This document shows positions 6,012-13,010 of a stretch of DNA of 13,010 bases, one piece after another. Numbering within the stretch: the stretch's first letter is position 1; every line of letters begins with the position of its first letter. Source of the stretch: an uncultured Lachnospiraceae bacterium (lineage in GTDB: Bacteria > Bacillota > Clostridia > Lachnospirales > Lachnospiraceae); the NCBI GenBank assembly GCA_902767235.1, contig CACXGR010000214.1:1-13010 (forward strand). The letters run 5' to 3'. Under the pieces are notes generated by a model, which was not told the origin of the DNA, did no database searches, and saw only the letters and a program-made list of their open reading frames with translations. The translations under genes were made by a program, and so were the position numbers.

Positions 6012-6833
6012 TCAGCGGCCGTTCCGGGATGAATTCATCCGGGCAGAGCGCTCGATGCAGGCGCAGGTCCCTTCCATTACGGCAGAGCGGAGCCCTTTGG
6101 CTTCCAGCACTCTGACCGCCTCGATGGTCGTCCCGGCAGGGGAGCACACCATATCCTTGAGTTCTCCTGGGTGTTTTCCGGTCTCAAGGAGCATCTTCGC
6201 ACTGCCGAGGACCGCCTGGGCGGCAAATCTATAGGCCTGGGCTCTGGGCATGCCTCCCTGAACGGCGGCGTCCGCCATGGCCTCCAGCATCATGAACACA
6301 TAGGCCGGCGAGCTTCCGCTGACGCCGGTGACCGCGTCAAAGAGCCGCTCCGGCACGATCTCGAACAGCCCGAAGGTGCTGCAGATCTCCTCCACCCTCT
6401 TCATCTCCTCGTCGGTGACCTCTTCACTGCTGCAGGCCGCCGTCATGCCGGCGCCCACCAGTGCGGGCGTATTGGGCATCAGCCGGATCAGGTGAAGGGG
6501 CCTGTCGCCGAGTGCCTTTCTCATCCAGGCGATGCTGCGTCCCGCCACGATGCTGACCACCATCTGGTCCTGTGTCACCACATCCCGGATCTGATCCAGG
6601 ACCACGTCGAGAAACTGCGGCTTGACCGCGAGGAAAAGGATCCGGCAGTTTCGGGCGACCTCCCTGTTGTCATTTGTGACTTCAATGCCGAAGCGCTGCG
6701 CGGCTCTCTCCGCGCCGCCCCTCGTCTTACAGGAACCGATGATATCCGAAGGCTGTGCCTGTCCGCTGCGGAGGAGCCCTCCGATCATCGCGCCGGCCAT
6801 ATTGCCGACGCCTATAAAGCCAAGTGTTTTCAT
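6012..6833 (-). CDS. proC: Pyrroline-5-carboxylate reductase
   Basis: Last step of proline biosynthesis: NAD(P)H-dependent reduction of pyrroline-5-carboxylate to proline in the cytosol. The protein opens with the dinucleotide-binding motif MKTLGFIGVGNMAGAM. It carries FLAVKPQ (end of the Rossmann half), the RLMPNTPALVGAGM signature and, in the C-terminal dimerisation domain, the family signature region TGVSGSSPAYVFMMLEAMADAAV, followed by VCSPAGTTIEAVRVLE. The 273-residue length is normal. I start at the ATG at 6833 because GGGAGG sits four bases upstream (6843-6838); a GTG four codons earlier falls inside that ribosome site. The C-terminal residues after ACIERS are serine- and arginine-rich and ordinary. 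It is divergent from the lipoprotein gene, and I see no convincing promoter or terminator. Confidence 0.96.
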   Translation of the reverse strand: MKTLGFIGVGNMAGAMIGGLLRSGQAQPSDIIGSCKTRGGAERAAQRFGIEVTNDNREVARNCRILFLAVKPQFLDVVLDQIRDVVTQDQMVVSIVAGRSIAWMRKALGDRPLHLIRLMPNTPALVGAGMTAACSSEEVTDEEMKRVEEICSTFGLFEIVPERLFDAVTGVSGSSPAYVFMMLEAMADAAVQGGMPRAQAYRFAAQAVLGSAKMLLETGKHPGELKDMVCSPAGTTIEAVRVLEAKGLRSAVMEGTCACIERSARMNSSRNGR

Positions 6834-6894
6834 CTTACCTCCCACTTCCGTCTTGCTTATTATGACCTCAAAGGGTTATCCTTACTTTCATAAC

Positions 6895-6908
6895 GGTAAC
6901 ATATTACC
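6895..6908. promoter_or_regulatory. Inverted repeat in the divergent proC / lipoprotein spacer (possible operator)
   Basis: GGTAA CATA TTACC, 5-bp arms with a 4-base centre, lies in the 104-base spacer between two divergent start codons, 30 bases before the lipoprotein ATG. Position and symmetry would suit a regulator site, but the arms are short and AT-rich, so chance is a real alternative. No good promoter could be fixed for either gene here. Confidence 0.2.
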
Positions 6909-6937
6909 ATATTTTCTGTATCTTGAGGTATCCATAT

Positions 6938-8851
6938 ATGGAACATCGCTTTCCACGACGACATAAATACATCACTGTTTTGACCGTACTGGCAGCCGCC
7001 GCACTGCTCATCACATCCTGCCGCTCCGGATCAGGGAGCGCCGGCAGGAAGAAGGCCCTCGCCTTTTTGGGCTCCCGGCGCGTTGAGACCGCAAAGGACG
7101 GCGGCCGCCTCTATGATATCACGGAATTCGCCGCAGACCCGGAGAGCACGCTCTGCACATACGGAATGTATGACGAGACGCATGTCCTTCTTCTGTACGC
7201 CCATGACCGCCCCGGCACCGGGCAGGAGCGAAAAGGCCCCGGGTATACGGCCTGCCTGCTGGATCTCACAGACGGATCCCGGCAGGCGCTGCTGTCCTTT
7301 CCCTTTGCCGGCACGCCGGAGGGCTTCTCCGACGGCACGCAGTATCTCGAGATCATAAACGCATCCCCGCTGGTGGTCAGCGACGGGCTCAACGGCCGGA
7401 TCTATATGCCGGAGATGACGCCTTCCTCCCTGATCCTTCCCGAATGGCTGCGGGGCGCTTCGGTGTTTTTTGACGGCGGCAGGGTCCTGCTCTCGAGCGA
7501 GCGCGGCATGATCTTTCAAATAACCGCCGGAGGGGAACTTGAGACCCTGTGGCGGCTCCCGCACACGCTCCGAACGCTCAGGCCTGTCGTCTCCGGCCAT
7601 GAAAACGTGCTCACTTTCTCTACTCTTTTAGGTTCTGATCCTTCCGCCGCCATACTGGCAGACGTCGATCCCGTGAGCGGAGATAGCCGTCTGTACCAGT
7701 CCGCTCTCTCCGAGAGCGATTTCGCCTGTTCGGACGGAGATCTGCTCCTGAATACCGCTTACGACAGTGCTCCCCTCCTGTGTGTGTGCAGTCCCGCGGG
7801 ATCATGGCGCAGAGAGCTTCCGATCCCGGAGGCGCTCATGGCTGCGCCGGGTGCAGATACAGGCGCCGCAGCATCGGACGAGGGCGCAGCCGGCAGTGCC
7901 GGCTTTGTCTCGCTCAAGGCCTCCCCCCTCTCCCTGCGTGACGGCTGGTGCTGCTGGTCCCTCAGTGACAGCAGCGGCCGCCCTTCCGCTCTCTATCTGT
8001 GGGATACGGCTTCCGCCCGCAAAGCGCCATGGGACGCCCCCTCAGAGACCGGCTGGCAGGAACCGTCTCCCACAGATTACGGCTCGCTCAGTGAATTCGC
8101 CCGGCGCCTGGAGGACCGCTACGGCGTCCGGATCGTCCTGGGCGAAAATATTCCCGCCGTCTTTTCGGACTACCGCGCTCAGGTCGAGACCGATCCCGAT
8201 ATGATCCGCGGCACGCTTTCGGTACTGGACAATGTGCTCTCCCGCTATCCCGAGGGCTACTTCACTTCCCTGCGCGGAAACTATTACCGTGACGTCGTCT
8301 TCTACCTGACAGGAGAGCTGGCTCCCCTGGACGAGGACTACAGCATCTCCAATGCCGGTGCCTTCACCACGGACTGCGACGGGCTCTGCCAGCTGGCCCT
8401 GTGTCTCGGGAGCGACCCGGATCCCGCCATGGTGGTGCATGAGCTGACGCACGCCGCTGATTACCGCTTTTCAGGAGAGGACCTGTGGGACGACGACGAA
8501 TGGAATGCGATGAATCCCGCCGGCTTTTCCTATTACAATTCCTATATCGATGAAAACGGGGAGAGTTATGAGTTTTCCGGAAGCAAAGCCTACACCGCAG
8601 AGGGCGGCGCCCCGGATGATGAGATCTATTTTATCGACGCCTACAGCAAGACGTACAGCATGGAGGACCGGGCGCGGCTCATGGAGAGCCTTTTGACCGG
8701 CGCAGATCCCCTGATAAATTACGGCGGCTGCCCGCACATACAGGAAAAGCTCGCCTATTATGCCCGCTTTCTCCGACAGAACCTGGATGACGGGACCTGG
8801 CCGGCCCGCACGGAATGGGAAGAGGCGCTCGAAAGCGCCTCTTTGAAATGA
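6938..8851 (+). CDS. Predicted lipoprotein with C-terminal HELTH zinc-metallopeptidase motif
   Basis: I do not recognise a named family for the whole 637-residue protein. Residues 1-28 form a lipoprotein signal: basic start (RFPRRHK), hydrophobic core and lipobox ITSC, so C28 should be lipidated and the protein displayed outside the membrane. Residues about 40-350 are rich in short strand-like segments with Gly/Asp turns (for example DGGRVLLSSERGMIFQI) and may form a beta-propeller (inference). After an alanine/glycine-rich linker (about 305-325), the C-terminal part holds MVVHELTHAADY, with H501, E502 and H505 as a gluzincin-type HExxH site. Downstream, AYSKTYSMEDRA supplies E576, a fitting third zinc ligand as in the (E)D-A helix of related peptidases. 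I use the ATG at 6938 (GAGG nine bases upstream) rather than a TTG at 6923. It stands alone and converges with the HAD gene, 13 bases away. Protease function is likely; the substrate is unknown. Confidence 0.7.
   Translation: MEHRFPRRHKYITVLTVLAAAALLITSCRSGSGSAGRKKALAFLGSRRVETAKDGGRLYDITEFAADPESTLCTYGMYDETHVLLLYAHDRPGTGQERKGPGYTACLLDLTDGSRQALLSFPFAGTPEGFSDGTQYLEIINASPLVVSDGLNGRIYMPEMTPSSLILPEWLRGASVFFDGGRVLLSSERGMIFQITAGGELETLWRLPHTLRTLRPVVSGHENVLTFSTLLGSDPSAAILADVDPVSGDSRLYQSALSESDFACSDGDLLLNTAYDSAPLLCVCSPAGSWRRELPIPEALMAAPGADTGAAASDEGAAGSAGFVSLKASPLSLRDGWCCWSLSDSSGRPSALYLWDTASARKAPWDAPSETGWQEPSPTDYGSLSEFARRLEDRYGVRIVLGENIPAVFSDYRAQVETDPDMIRGTLSVLDNVLSRYPEGYFTSLRGNYYRDVVFYLTGELAPLDEDYSISNAGAFTTDCDGLCQLALCLGSDPDPAMVVHELTHAADYRFSGEDLWDDDEWNAMNPAGFSYYNSYIDENGESYEFSGSKAYTAEGGAPDDEIYFIDAYSKTYSMEDRARLMESLLTGADPLINYGGCPHIQEKLAYYARFLRQNLDDGTWPARTEWEEALESASLK
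8820..8843 (+). terminator. GC-rich hairpin overlapping the 3' end of the lipoprotein gene
   Basis: AAGAGGCGC (from 8820) pairs with GCGCCTCTT (to 8843), 9 bp with a 6-base loop, entirely inside the last codons and ending six bases before the stop. The following T-run is only three long. It may end transcription of both convergent genes, as no other hairpin fits in the 13-base gap, but it is weak on both strands. Confidence 0.35.
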
Positions 8852-8864
8852 TGATCTGTGATCG

Positions 8865-9599
8865 TCAGAGCGCAGCCAGCGCCTGAGATACCGACAGGAC
8901 GATCTCGTCGGCAGCTTCCCGCAGCTGTTCCGGCGCTTCCGGGAATGTGAAGCCGATATCGGAGGCTTCCAGAAGCGGCAGGTCGTTGAAGGAATCGCCG
9001 ATCCCTCCGATCTTGTCGATCCCGAACAGTTCCTTGACTTTGGTGATGCCGGTTCCCTTTGAGCATCCGGCGGCCACGATGTCCACATGCCGGACATTCT
9101 GATAGGCGCACACATATTCGCCGTACTTCTCACGGATCTGCGCAGCCGCTCTCGCGGCTGCTTCTTCATTTTCCAGTCTCATAGACATGCCGTAGATATC
9201 CGGCGTGATCCCGTCGAAGTCCTTCACACGGATCTGGAGCGGATATTCCGGCGTATTGATCGTATAGACCTTTCCGCCCGCGTGGATCACCTGCGCCGCC
9301 TGCGCCGCGTAATCCCGATAGATCCGCCCTGCCGCTCCGCGGTCCATAGGACAGCTGTAGAGAACTTTTCCCTCTCTGTCCACGATCAGGGCGCCGCTGA
9401 CGGAAATGATAAAATCGGGGCGTATGAAATTGCCGACGATATCAAATATGCTGTCCGGCGAACGGCCGGTGCAGATCCCGAATACGCCGCCCCGCTTTTG
9501 ATAGAAAAGGATCTCGAATACGTCCTGGGCGTGAAAGCGCTCCTCTGTGTTCATAAAATACAGTGTTCCGTCAAAATCACTGGCTAGTGCTGTTTTCAA
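8865..9599 (-). CDS. Cof-type HAD-superfamily phosphatase (class IIB)
   Basis: Cytosolic magnesium-dependent phosphatase, probably acting on a small phosphorylated metabolite such as a sugar phosphate or flavin phosphate; the natural substrate cannot be read from sequence. All four HAD motifs are present: DFDGTL with nucleophile D8 and D10, CTGRS (T44), K181 in SKGTGI, and GDSFND (D202, D206). The long insert between motifs II and III is the C2B cap typical of the Cof family; the 244-residue length is slightly short but normal. The start is a TTG at 9599, chosen because AGGAG lies six bases upstream and no ATG in frame precedes DFDGTL. It starts only 12 bases after the kinase stop, so the two genes are almost certainly co-transcribed and possibly translationally coupled. 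Confidence 0.87.
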   Translation of the reverse strand: MKTALASDFDGTLYFMNTEERFHAQDVFEILFYQKRGGVFGICTGRSPDSIFDIVGNFIRPDFIISVSGALIVDREGKVLYSCPMDRGAAGRIYRDYAAQAAQVIHAGGKVYTINTPEYPLQIRVKDFDGITPDIYGMSMRLENEEAAARAAAQIREKYGEYVCAYQNVRHVDIVAAGCSKGTGITKVKELFGIDKIGGIGDSFNDLPLLEASDIGFTFPEAPEQLREAADEIVLSVSQALAAL

Positions 9600-9605
9600 A
9601 TCTTT

Positions 9606-9610
9606 CTCCT
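9606..9610 (-). promoter_or_regulatory. Ribosome binding site that decides the TTG start of the HAD gene
   Basis: AGGAG on the minus strand, six bases before TTG at 9599 and just after the kinase stop codon (9614-9612). It lies in the 12-base intercistronic gap, so terminating ribosomes could reinitiate here. Confidence 0.7.
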
Positions 9611-9611
9611 G

Positions 9612-12197
9612 TCATTGCGTTTGATCGTCCTTAGGAGCCGCTGCTCTATGATCCGGCTGTTCCAGAGGCAGGATCTGTCTGAGCGCTTCCATCAGCGCGC
9701 CGGGCTCCACCGGTTTGGCCAGATAGGCGTTCATCCCCGCGCTCCGGGCTTTCTCCATGTCCTCGTCAAAGGCGTTGGCGGTCATGGCGATGACCGGCAG
9801 GTTCGCGTGCTCGTAGTCGTACATCTTCCTGATATTGCGCGTCGCCTCATATCCGTCGATGCCCGGCATCTGGATGTCCATCAGCACCGCATCATAGTAT
9901 CCGCGGTCCGATCTCGCGATCATGATGATCGCCGTCTGCCCGTCCGGCGCCGTCTCTACGATAAAGCCGTCATCTTCCAGCAGTTCTTTGGCGATCTCCC
10001 GGTTGAGCTCATTGTCCTCCACCACCAGGATCCGGATCTCTTCCGGCTTTTTGACAGCCGGATGCTCCTTCGGACTGCTGAACACGGCTGTCTTGGACAG
10101 CGATGCCGCGGCGCTCTTGTCCGCATGCCCTTCTTCCTGACCCGCGCCCGTCTCTGATCCGTCCTCTTTCTTATAGCGCATCGCGAGAGAGACGGTGATC
10201 ACGGAGCCTCGTCCCTGCCGGCTGTCTATCGTCAGGGATCCGCCCATGGAATCCACGATCCCCTTGCAGATCGCCATACCCAGGCCGCTTCCCATCACCT
10301 TGCTCACCGTAGAATTGTTCTCACGCTCGAAGGGCTCGAAGATCCTGCTCTGAAATTCTCTGCTCATGCCGATCCCGGTGTCGCTCACGGTGAATTCCAG
10401 CGCCGCATAGCCGGCGGGTGCCCCTCTCTTCTGTGAGACCGACAGGCGGATCCTGCCCTGCCTGGGCGTGTATTTGACCGCATTGCTGAGAATATTGAGA
10501 AGAAGCTGGGTCACCCGCAGCTTGTCACAGAGTACCAGCTCCGGCACGTCGGGTGCGATCCTGAATTCATACTCGTGTTCCCGGACAAGGATCTCCGGTT
10601 TCATAAGGTCCGTCACTTCCTGGATGATCTCCCTGAGGTTGACCCAGGATTCCTCCAGGACCATCCGGCCGCTCTCGATCCGGCTCATGTCCAGGACATT
10701 GCCGATCAGCTCCAGCAGATGGTTGCTGGAAGCGATGATCTTTTCAAGGCTGTTTTTGACCTTCTGCGGCTCATCGATATGGGACACGGCGATGTTGGCG
10801 AAGCCTACGATCGCGTTCATGGGCGTTCGGATGTCGTGGGACATATTGGAGAGAAATGCGCTCTTGGCGTCGTCCGCATGTCTCGCCTGCTCCAGGGCGT
10901 CCTCCAAGAGCCTTCTCTGTCTGAGTTCTTCCTGCCTCTCCTCTTCAATATTGGCAAACCCCAGCAGCATTTCCATCGGCCGGCCGCTTCCGATCCTGAC
11001 GCCCTTCACCTGATAGTACTGGGGCGCGCCGTTATTCCCGGAGCGGAAGGTGAAGACAAATCCCTTTTTCTTCTGCAGCACTTCTTTGACTCTGTCTATG
11101 CGCAGCGAATTGATGAAGTTTTCCCGGTCCTGCCTGTAAACGCCCTTATAGGCAAATGCCTCGACGGAATCCGTGTAGCTGGGCAGGAAGATGTCGCTGT
11201 ATTTCTTCATCAGCCTGTCCGCGCGCCTGTATATGTCGTAGGAATCCGAATCCAGATCGACAAAATAGACCGACTCGTAGTCATTGGAGAGCACGTTGAT
11301 CAGCTCCATCCGCCTGGTGCTCTCGGTCTCTATCTTTTTGCGTTCAGTGACATCGCGCACGATGATCACAGCCATGATGTCGCCGGTGATGTCATCCCTG
11401 GAGAGCGTGATGATCTCCCGGAGCCACACGCGGTTTCCGAAGCGGTCCTGCACGAGATATTCGATCCAGGGGTCCCGCTCGCCGATCTTGTACATCTCGA
11501 TGAGGTTCACTCTGGAGACCATCTCGCGGAACTGGTCCACGTTGTCAGATAAGATCCTCTTCTCCCAGCTCGCGACATGCTGATCGAAGCAGCCCGGAAT
11601 ATCGACCCCGGGCACCCGGTAAAACAAGTCCTCATTTCTGTTGATGACCGTGTTCACGGTATTTCTGGTCAGATTGACTTCAAAAGTGGAGATGGAATCA
11701 TAGGTCAGCGCTCCCTTATAGATCTTCTCTCTGGCCTGCCGGAGGGCCTGAAGCGAAGGCGCCACCATCTCCGCCTCTCTGTCCTCCAGGATCTTCTCAT
11801 TCTCCGCTTCGCGGACCGTCATGCCTTTGGGGATACAGGCGACGACCTTGACCGGGATCCCGTCCCGCATCTCCAGTCTGCGGTTCTCGATCTTCTTCCA
11901 CTGGCCGTTCTTCATCTGATAGGAAAGCGTAAAGCTGTTCCGTTCAGCCAGCACCTTCCGGATATTTTCGATGCTGCCCATCATCTCCCGCCATGACGAG
12001 TATTCCGGCAGGAGCCTTGTGTAACTGTAGACCCGGTTGAACTCCGAATAGCAGTCGCCTTGCACCGGATCGGGCTCATCCGTGTCCTCGGCGTCCAGTA
12101 TTTTCTCAATGCTGTCTTTCTCCAGATCGATCAGGTAGATCCGGCTGTAATTGTCCAAAAAGGATTGCATAAGTTCATCTTTGTAGCGTAAGATCAT
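9612..12197 (-). CDS. Soluble PAS-domain hybrid sensor histidine kinase with C-terminal receiver
   Basis: An 861-residue signalling protein with no membrane helix or signal peptide, so it should sense a cytoplasmic cue. Three PAS-like segments lie at about 5-130, 170-290 (ending in the typical VIIVRDVTERKKIE) and 300-430, followed by a short coiled coil (EERQEELRQRRLLEDALEQARHADDAK). The dimerisation domain has SHDIRTPMNAIVGFAN with phospho-acceptor H454. The ATP domain shows the N box (SNAVKYTP, N572), G1 (DTGIGM, D606) and G2 (GSGLGMAICKG). A polar linker leads to a receiver: VVEDNELN, phospho-acceptor D774 in LMDIQMPGIDG, the MTANAF switch and the lysine in YLAKP. There is no output or HPt domain, so phosphate must go to a partner encoded elsewhere. 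The ATG at 12197 has GGAG five bases upstream. It follows truA by 43 bases and precedes the HAD gene by 12. Confidence 0.93.
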   Translation of the reverse strand: MILRYKDELMQSFLDNYSRIYLIDLEKDSIEKILDAEDTDEPDPVQGDCYSEFNRVYSYTRLLPEYSSWREMMGSIENIRKVLAERNSFTLSYQMKNGQWKKIENRRLEMRDGIPVKVVACIPKGMTVREAENEKILEDREAEMVAPSLQALRQAREKIYKGALTYDSISTFEVNLTRNTVNTVINRNEDLFYRVPGVDIPGCFDQHVASWEKRILSDNVDQFREMVSRVNLIEMYKIGERDPWIEYLVQDRFGNRVWLREIITLSRDDITGDIMAVIIVRDVTERKKIETESTRRMELINVLSNDYESVYFVDLDSDSYDIYRRADRLMKKYSDIFLPSYTDSVEAFAYKGVYRQDRENFINSLRIDRVKEVLQKKKGFVFTFRSGNNGAPQYYQVKGVRIGSGRPMEMLLGFANIEEERQEELRQRRLLEDALEQARHADDAKSAFLSNMSHDIRTPMNAIVGFANIAVSHIDEPQKVKNSLEKIIASSNHLLELIGNVLDMSRIESGRMVLEESWVNLREIIQEVTDLMKPEILVREHEYEFRIAPDVPELVLCDKLRVTQLLLNILSNAVKYTPRQGRIRLSVSQKRGAPAGYAALEFTVSDTGIGMSREFQSRIFEPFERENNSTVSKVMGSGLGMAICKGIVDSMGGSLTIDSRQGRGSVITVSLAMRYKKEDGSETGAGQEEGHADKSAAASLSKTAVFSSPKEHPAVKKPEEIRILVVEDNELNREIAKELLEDDGFIVETAPDGQTAIIMIARSDRGYYDAVLMDIQMPGIDGYEATRNIRKMYDYEHANLPVIAMTANAFDEDMEKARSAGMNAYLAKPVEPGALMEALRQILPLEQPDHRAAAPKDDQTQ

Positions 12198-12211
12198 ATC
12201 CTCTCCTTTAC

Positions 12212-12227
12212 GGCCGGCGGTACGGCC
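12212..12227 (-). other. Small GC hairpin between truA and the kinase gene
   Basis: GGCCG and CGGCC pair around a 6-base loop in the 43-base spacer, ending 14 bases before the kinase ATG and close to its ribosome site. No U-tract follows, so it is not a standard terminator. It might be an mRNA processing or stability element, or chance in GC-rich DNA. Confidence 0.3.
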
Positions 12228-12240
12228 TCATGTTCAAAGA

Positions 12241-12990
12241 TCAGTAATCCACCTTCATCAGACATAATCCCTGTGCCGGCGCCGTGTATCCGGCCGTTTT
12301 CCTGTCGCACGCCTCTATGATCGCCGCCACGTCCTCCGGCTCCCGCTTTCCCAGGCCCACTTCCAGGAGTGTTCCCGTCATGATCCTGACCATGTTCTGC
12401 AGAAATCCGTTGCCATGGTAGTAAAACCTGATATAGCTGCCGCTCTCCTCGATCCGGATCACATCCACGACCCGGACAGTCGATTTCTTCATCCTGGGAT
12501 TGCCGCAGAAGCTCCGGTAGTCATGCATGCCGGTCAGGTACTCCGCCGCCTCCCGCATGCGCTCCACATCGGGCGCCTTGTCCAGCACCGTCACGTAGCG
12601 GCGGTCAAATACCGGCTTGGACGGCCCGTACCAGCAGGTATACCGGTAGGTCTTTCCCACCGCCTTGAAGCGGCTGTGGAATCTGTCCGCGGCGATCCTG
12701 ACGCTGTTCACGCTTATGTCGTCGGGCAGATAGCGGTTCATATACGCCTGTATATCCTCCTCTGGGAGATCCGTGTCCAGAAGGACATTGCAGGTCATGG
12801 CCCTGGCGTGGACGCCGGCGTCCGTCCGCCCGGCGCCGATCACCGTGACAGACTCTCCCTCCGGCATCTGCACCATCTGGTTCAGGACCGACTCCAGTTT
12901 GCCCTGTATGGTCATTTCCGTGTCCGGCTGATGTTCCCAGCCAAAATACCGCGTTCCGTCATAGCTGACGACCATCTTGTAATTTTTCAC
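12241..12990 (-). CDS. truA: tRNA pseudouridine synthase A
   Basis: TruA isomerises uridines 38-40 in the anticodon stem-loop of many tRNAs. Family motifs are SYDGTRYFGWEHQP, the catalytic GAGRTDAGVHA (nucleophile D57), the FHSRFKAVGKTYRY strand and the C-terminal FLQNMVRIMTGTLLEVGLG. The 249-residue length is typical. I place the start at GTG 12990, giving MKNYKMVVSYDG, the usual TruA opening, because GGAGG lies five bases upstream. An in-frame ATG at 13002 is also open, but it overlaps that ribosome site and no site of its own is visible in the eight remaining bases. In many Firmicutes truA follows the ecfA/ecfT transporter genes and precedes rplM; here it is followed instead by a kinase gene. 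Any upstream partner lies outside the window. Confidence 0.96.
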   Translation of the reverse strand: MKNYKMVVSYDGTRYFGWEHQPDTEMTIQGKLESVLNQMVQMPEGESVTVIGAGRTDAGVHARAMTCNVLLDTDLPEEDIQAYMNRYLPDDISVNSVRIAADRFHSRFKAVGKTYRYTCWYGPSKPVFDRRYVTVLDKAPDVERMREAAEYLTGMHDYRSFCGNPRMKKSTVRVVDVIRIEESGSYIRFYYHGNGFLQNMVRIMTGTLLEVGLGKREPEDVAAIIEACDRKTAGYTAPAQGLCLMKVDY

Positions 12991-12995
12991 GTTTT

Positions 12996-13000
12996 CCTCC
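12996..13000 (-). promoter_or_regulatory. Ribosome binding site that decides the truA start
   Basis: GGAGG on the minus strand, five bases before GTG at 12990 and overlapping the alternative ATG at 13002. This favours the shorter product with a canonical TruA N-terminus. Confidence 0.65.
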
Positions 13001-13010
13001 ATGCCAAAGC

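Noticed and set aside
10575..11552. 325-codon plus-strand frame
   Set aside because: Shadow of the hybrid kinase gene on the opposite strand; GC-rich codon bias opens long antisense frames.

Overview
This 13 kb chromosomal window most likely comes from a moderately GC-rich member of the Firmicutes (class Clostridia, plausibly Lachnospiraceae). The evidence is the strong AGGAGG-type ribosome binding sites, TTG and GTG starts, SigA-type promoters with 17-base spacers, a very large acyl-CoA dehydratase activase, a LytR-CpsA-Psr wall protein with an extra domain, and a PAS-rich hybrid kinase. No phage, IS, CRISPR, tRNA or rRNA genes were recognised. The taxonomic call is inference.

Layout. At 1-1021 (+) lies the 3' end of a large CoA-dehydratase activase-type gene that begins outside the window. 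From about 1020 to 1780 there is no credible protein gene, and the DNA is clearly AT-richer than its surroundings. On the minus strand this gap holds a near-perfect SigA promoter (TTGACA, 17 bases, TACAAT; 1701-1673) with an AT-rich upstream stretch. It also holds a run of local stem-loops, and it ends in a 17-bp hairpin (1070-1029) whose U-rich tail lies on the minus-strand side. I read this as an independently transcribed structured non-coding RNA of about 640 nt, unidentified here and the most interesting object in the window.

Next come glyA (serine hydroxymethyltransferase, -) with its own terminator and promoter, then a divergent PAP2-family membrane phosphatase gene (+). The PAP2 gene converges, across a shared bidirectional terminator, on a LytR-CpsA-Psr wall-polymer ligase gene (-) whose N-terminus is built from eight 18-bp (six-residue) repeats. 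proC (-) follows. Divergent from it is a predicted lipoprotein (+) with a C-terminal HELTH zinc-peptidase motif. The right end is a minus-strand operon: truA, then a soluble hybrid histidine kinase with three PAS-like sensor segments and a receiver, then a Cof-type HAD phosphatase with a TTG start 12 bases after the kinase stop.

How they work together. GlyA (one-carbon and glycine supply), ProC (proline) and TruA (tRNA modification) are housekeeping. The PAP2 protein and the LCP ligase both act at the envelope on lipid-linked or phosphorylated substrates, but they are convergent and separately transcribed. The kinase and HAD phosphatase are probably co-translated, yet no DNA-binding response regulator lies nearby, so the signalling output is unknown.
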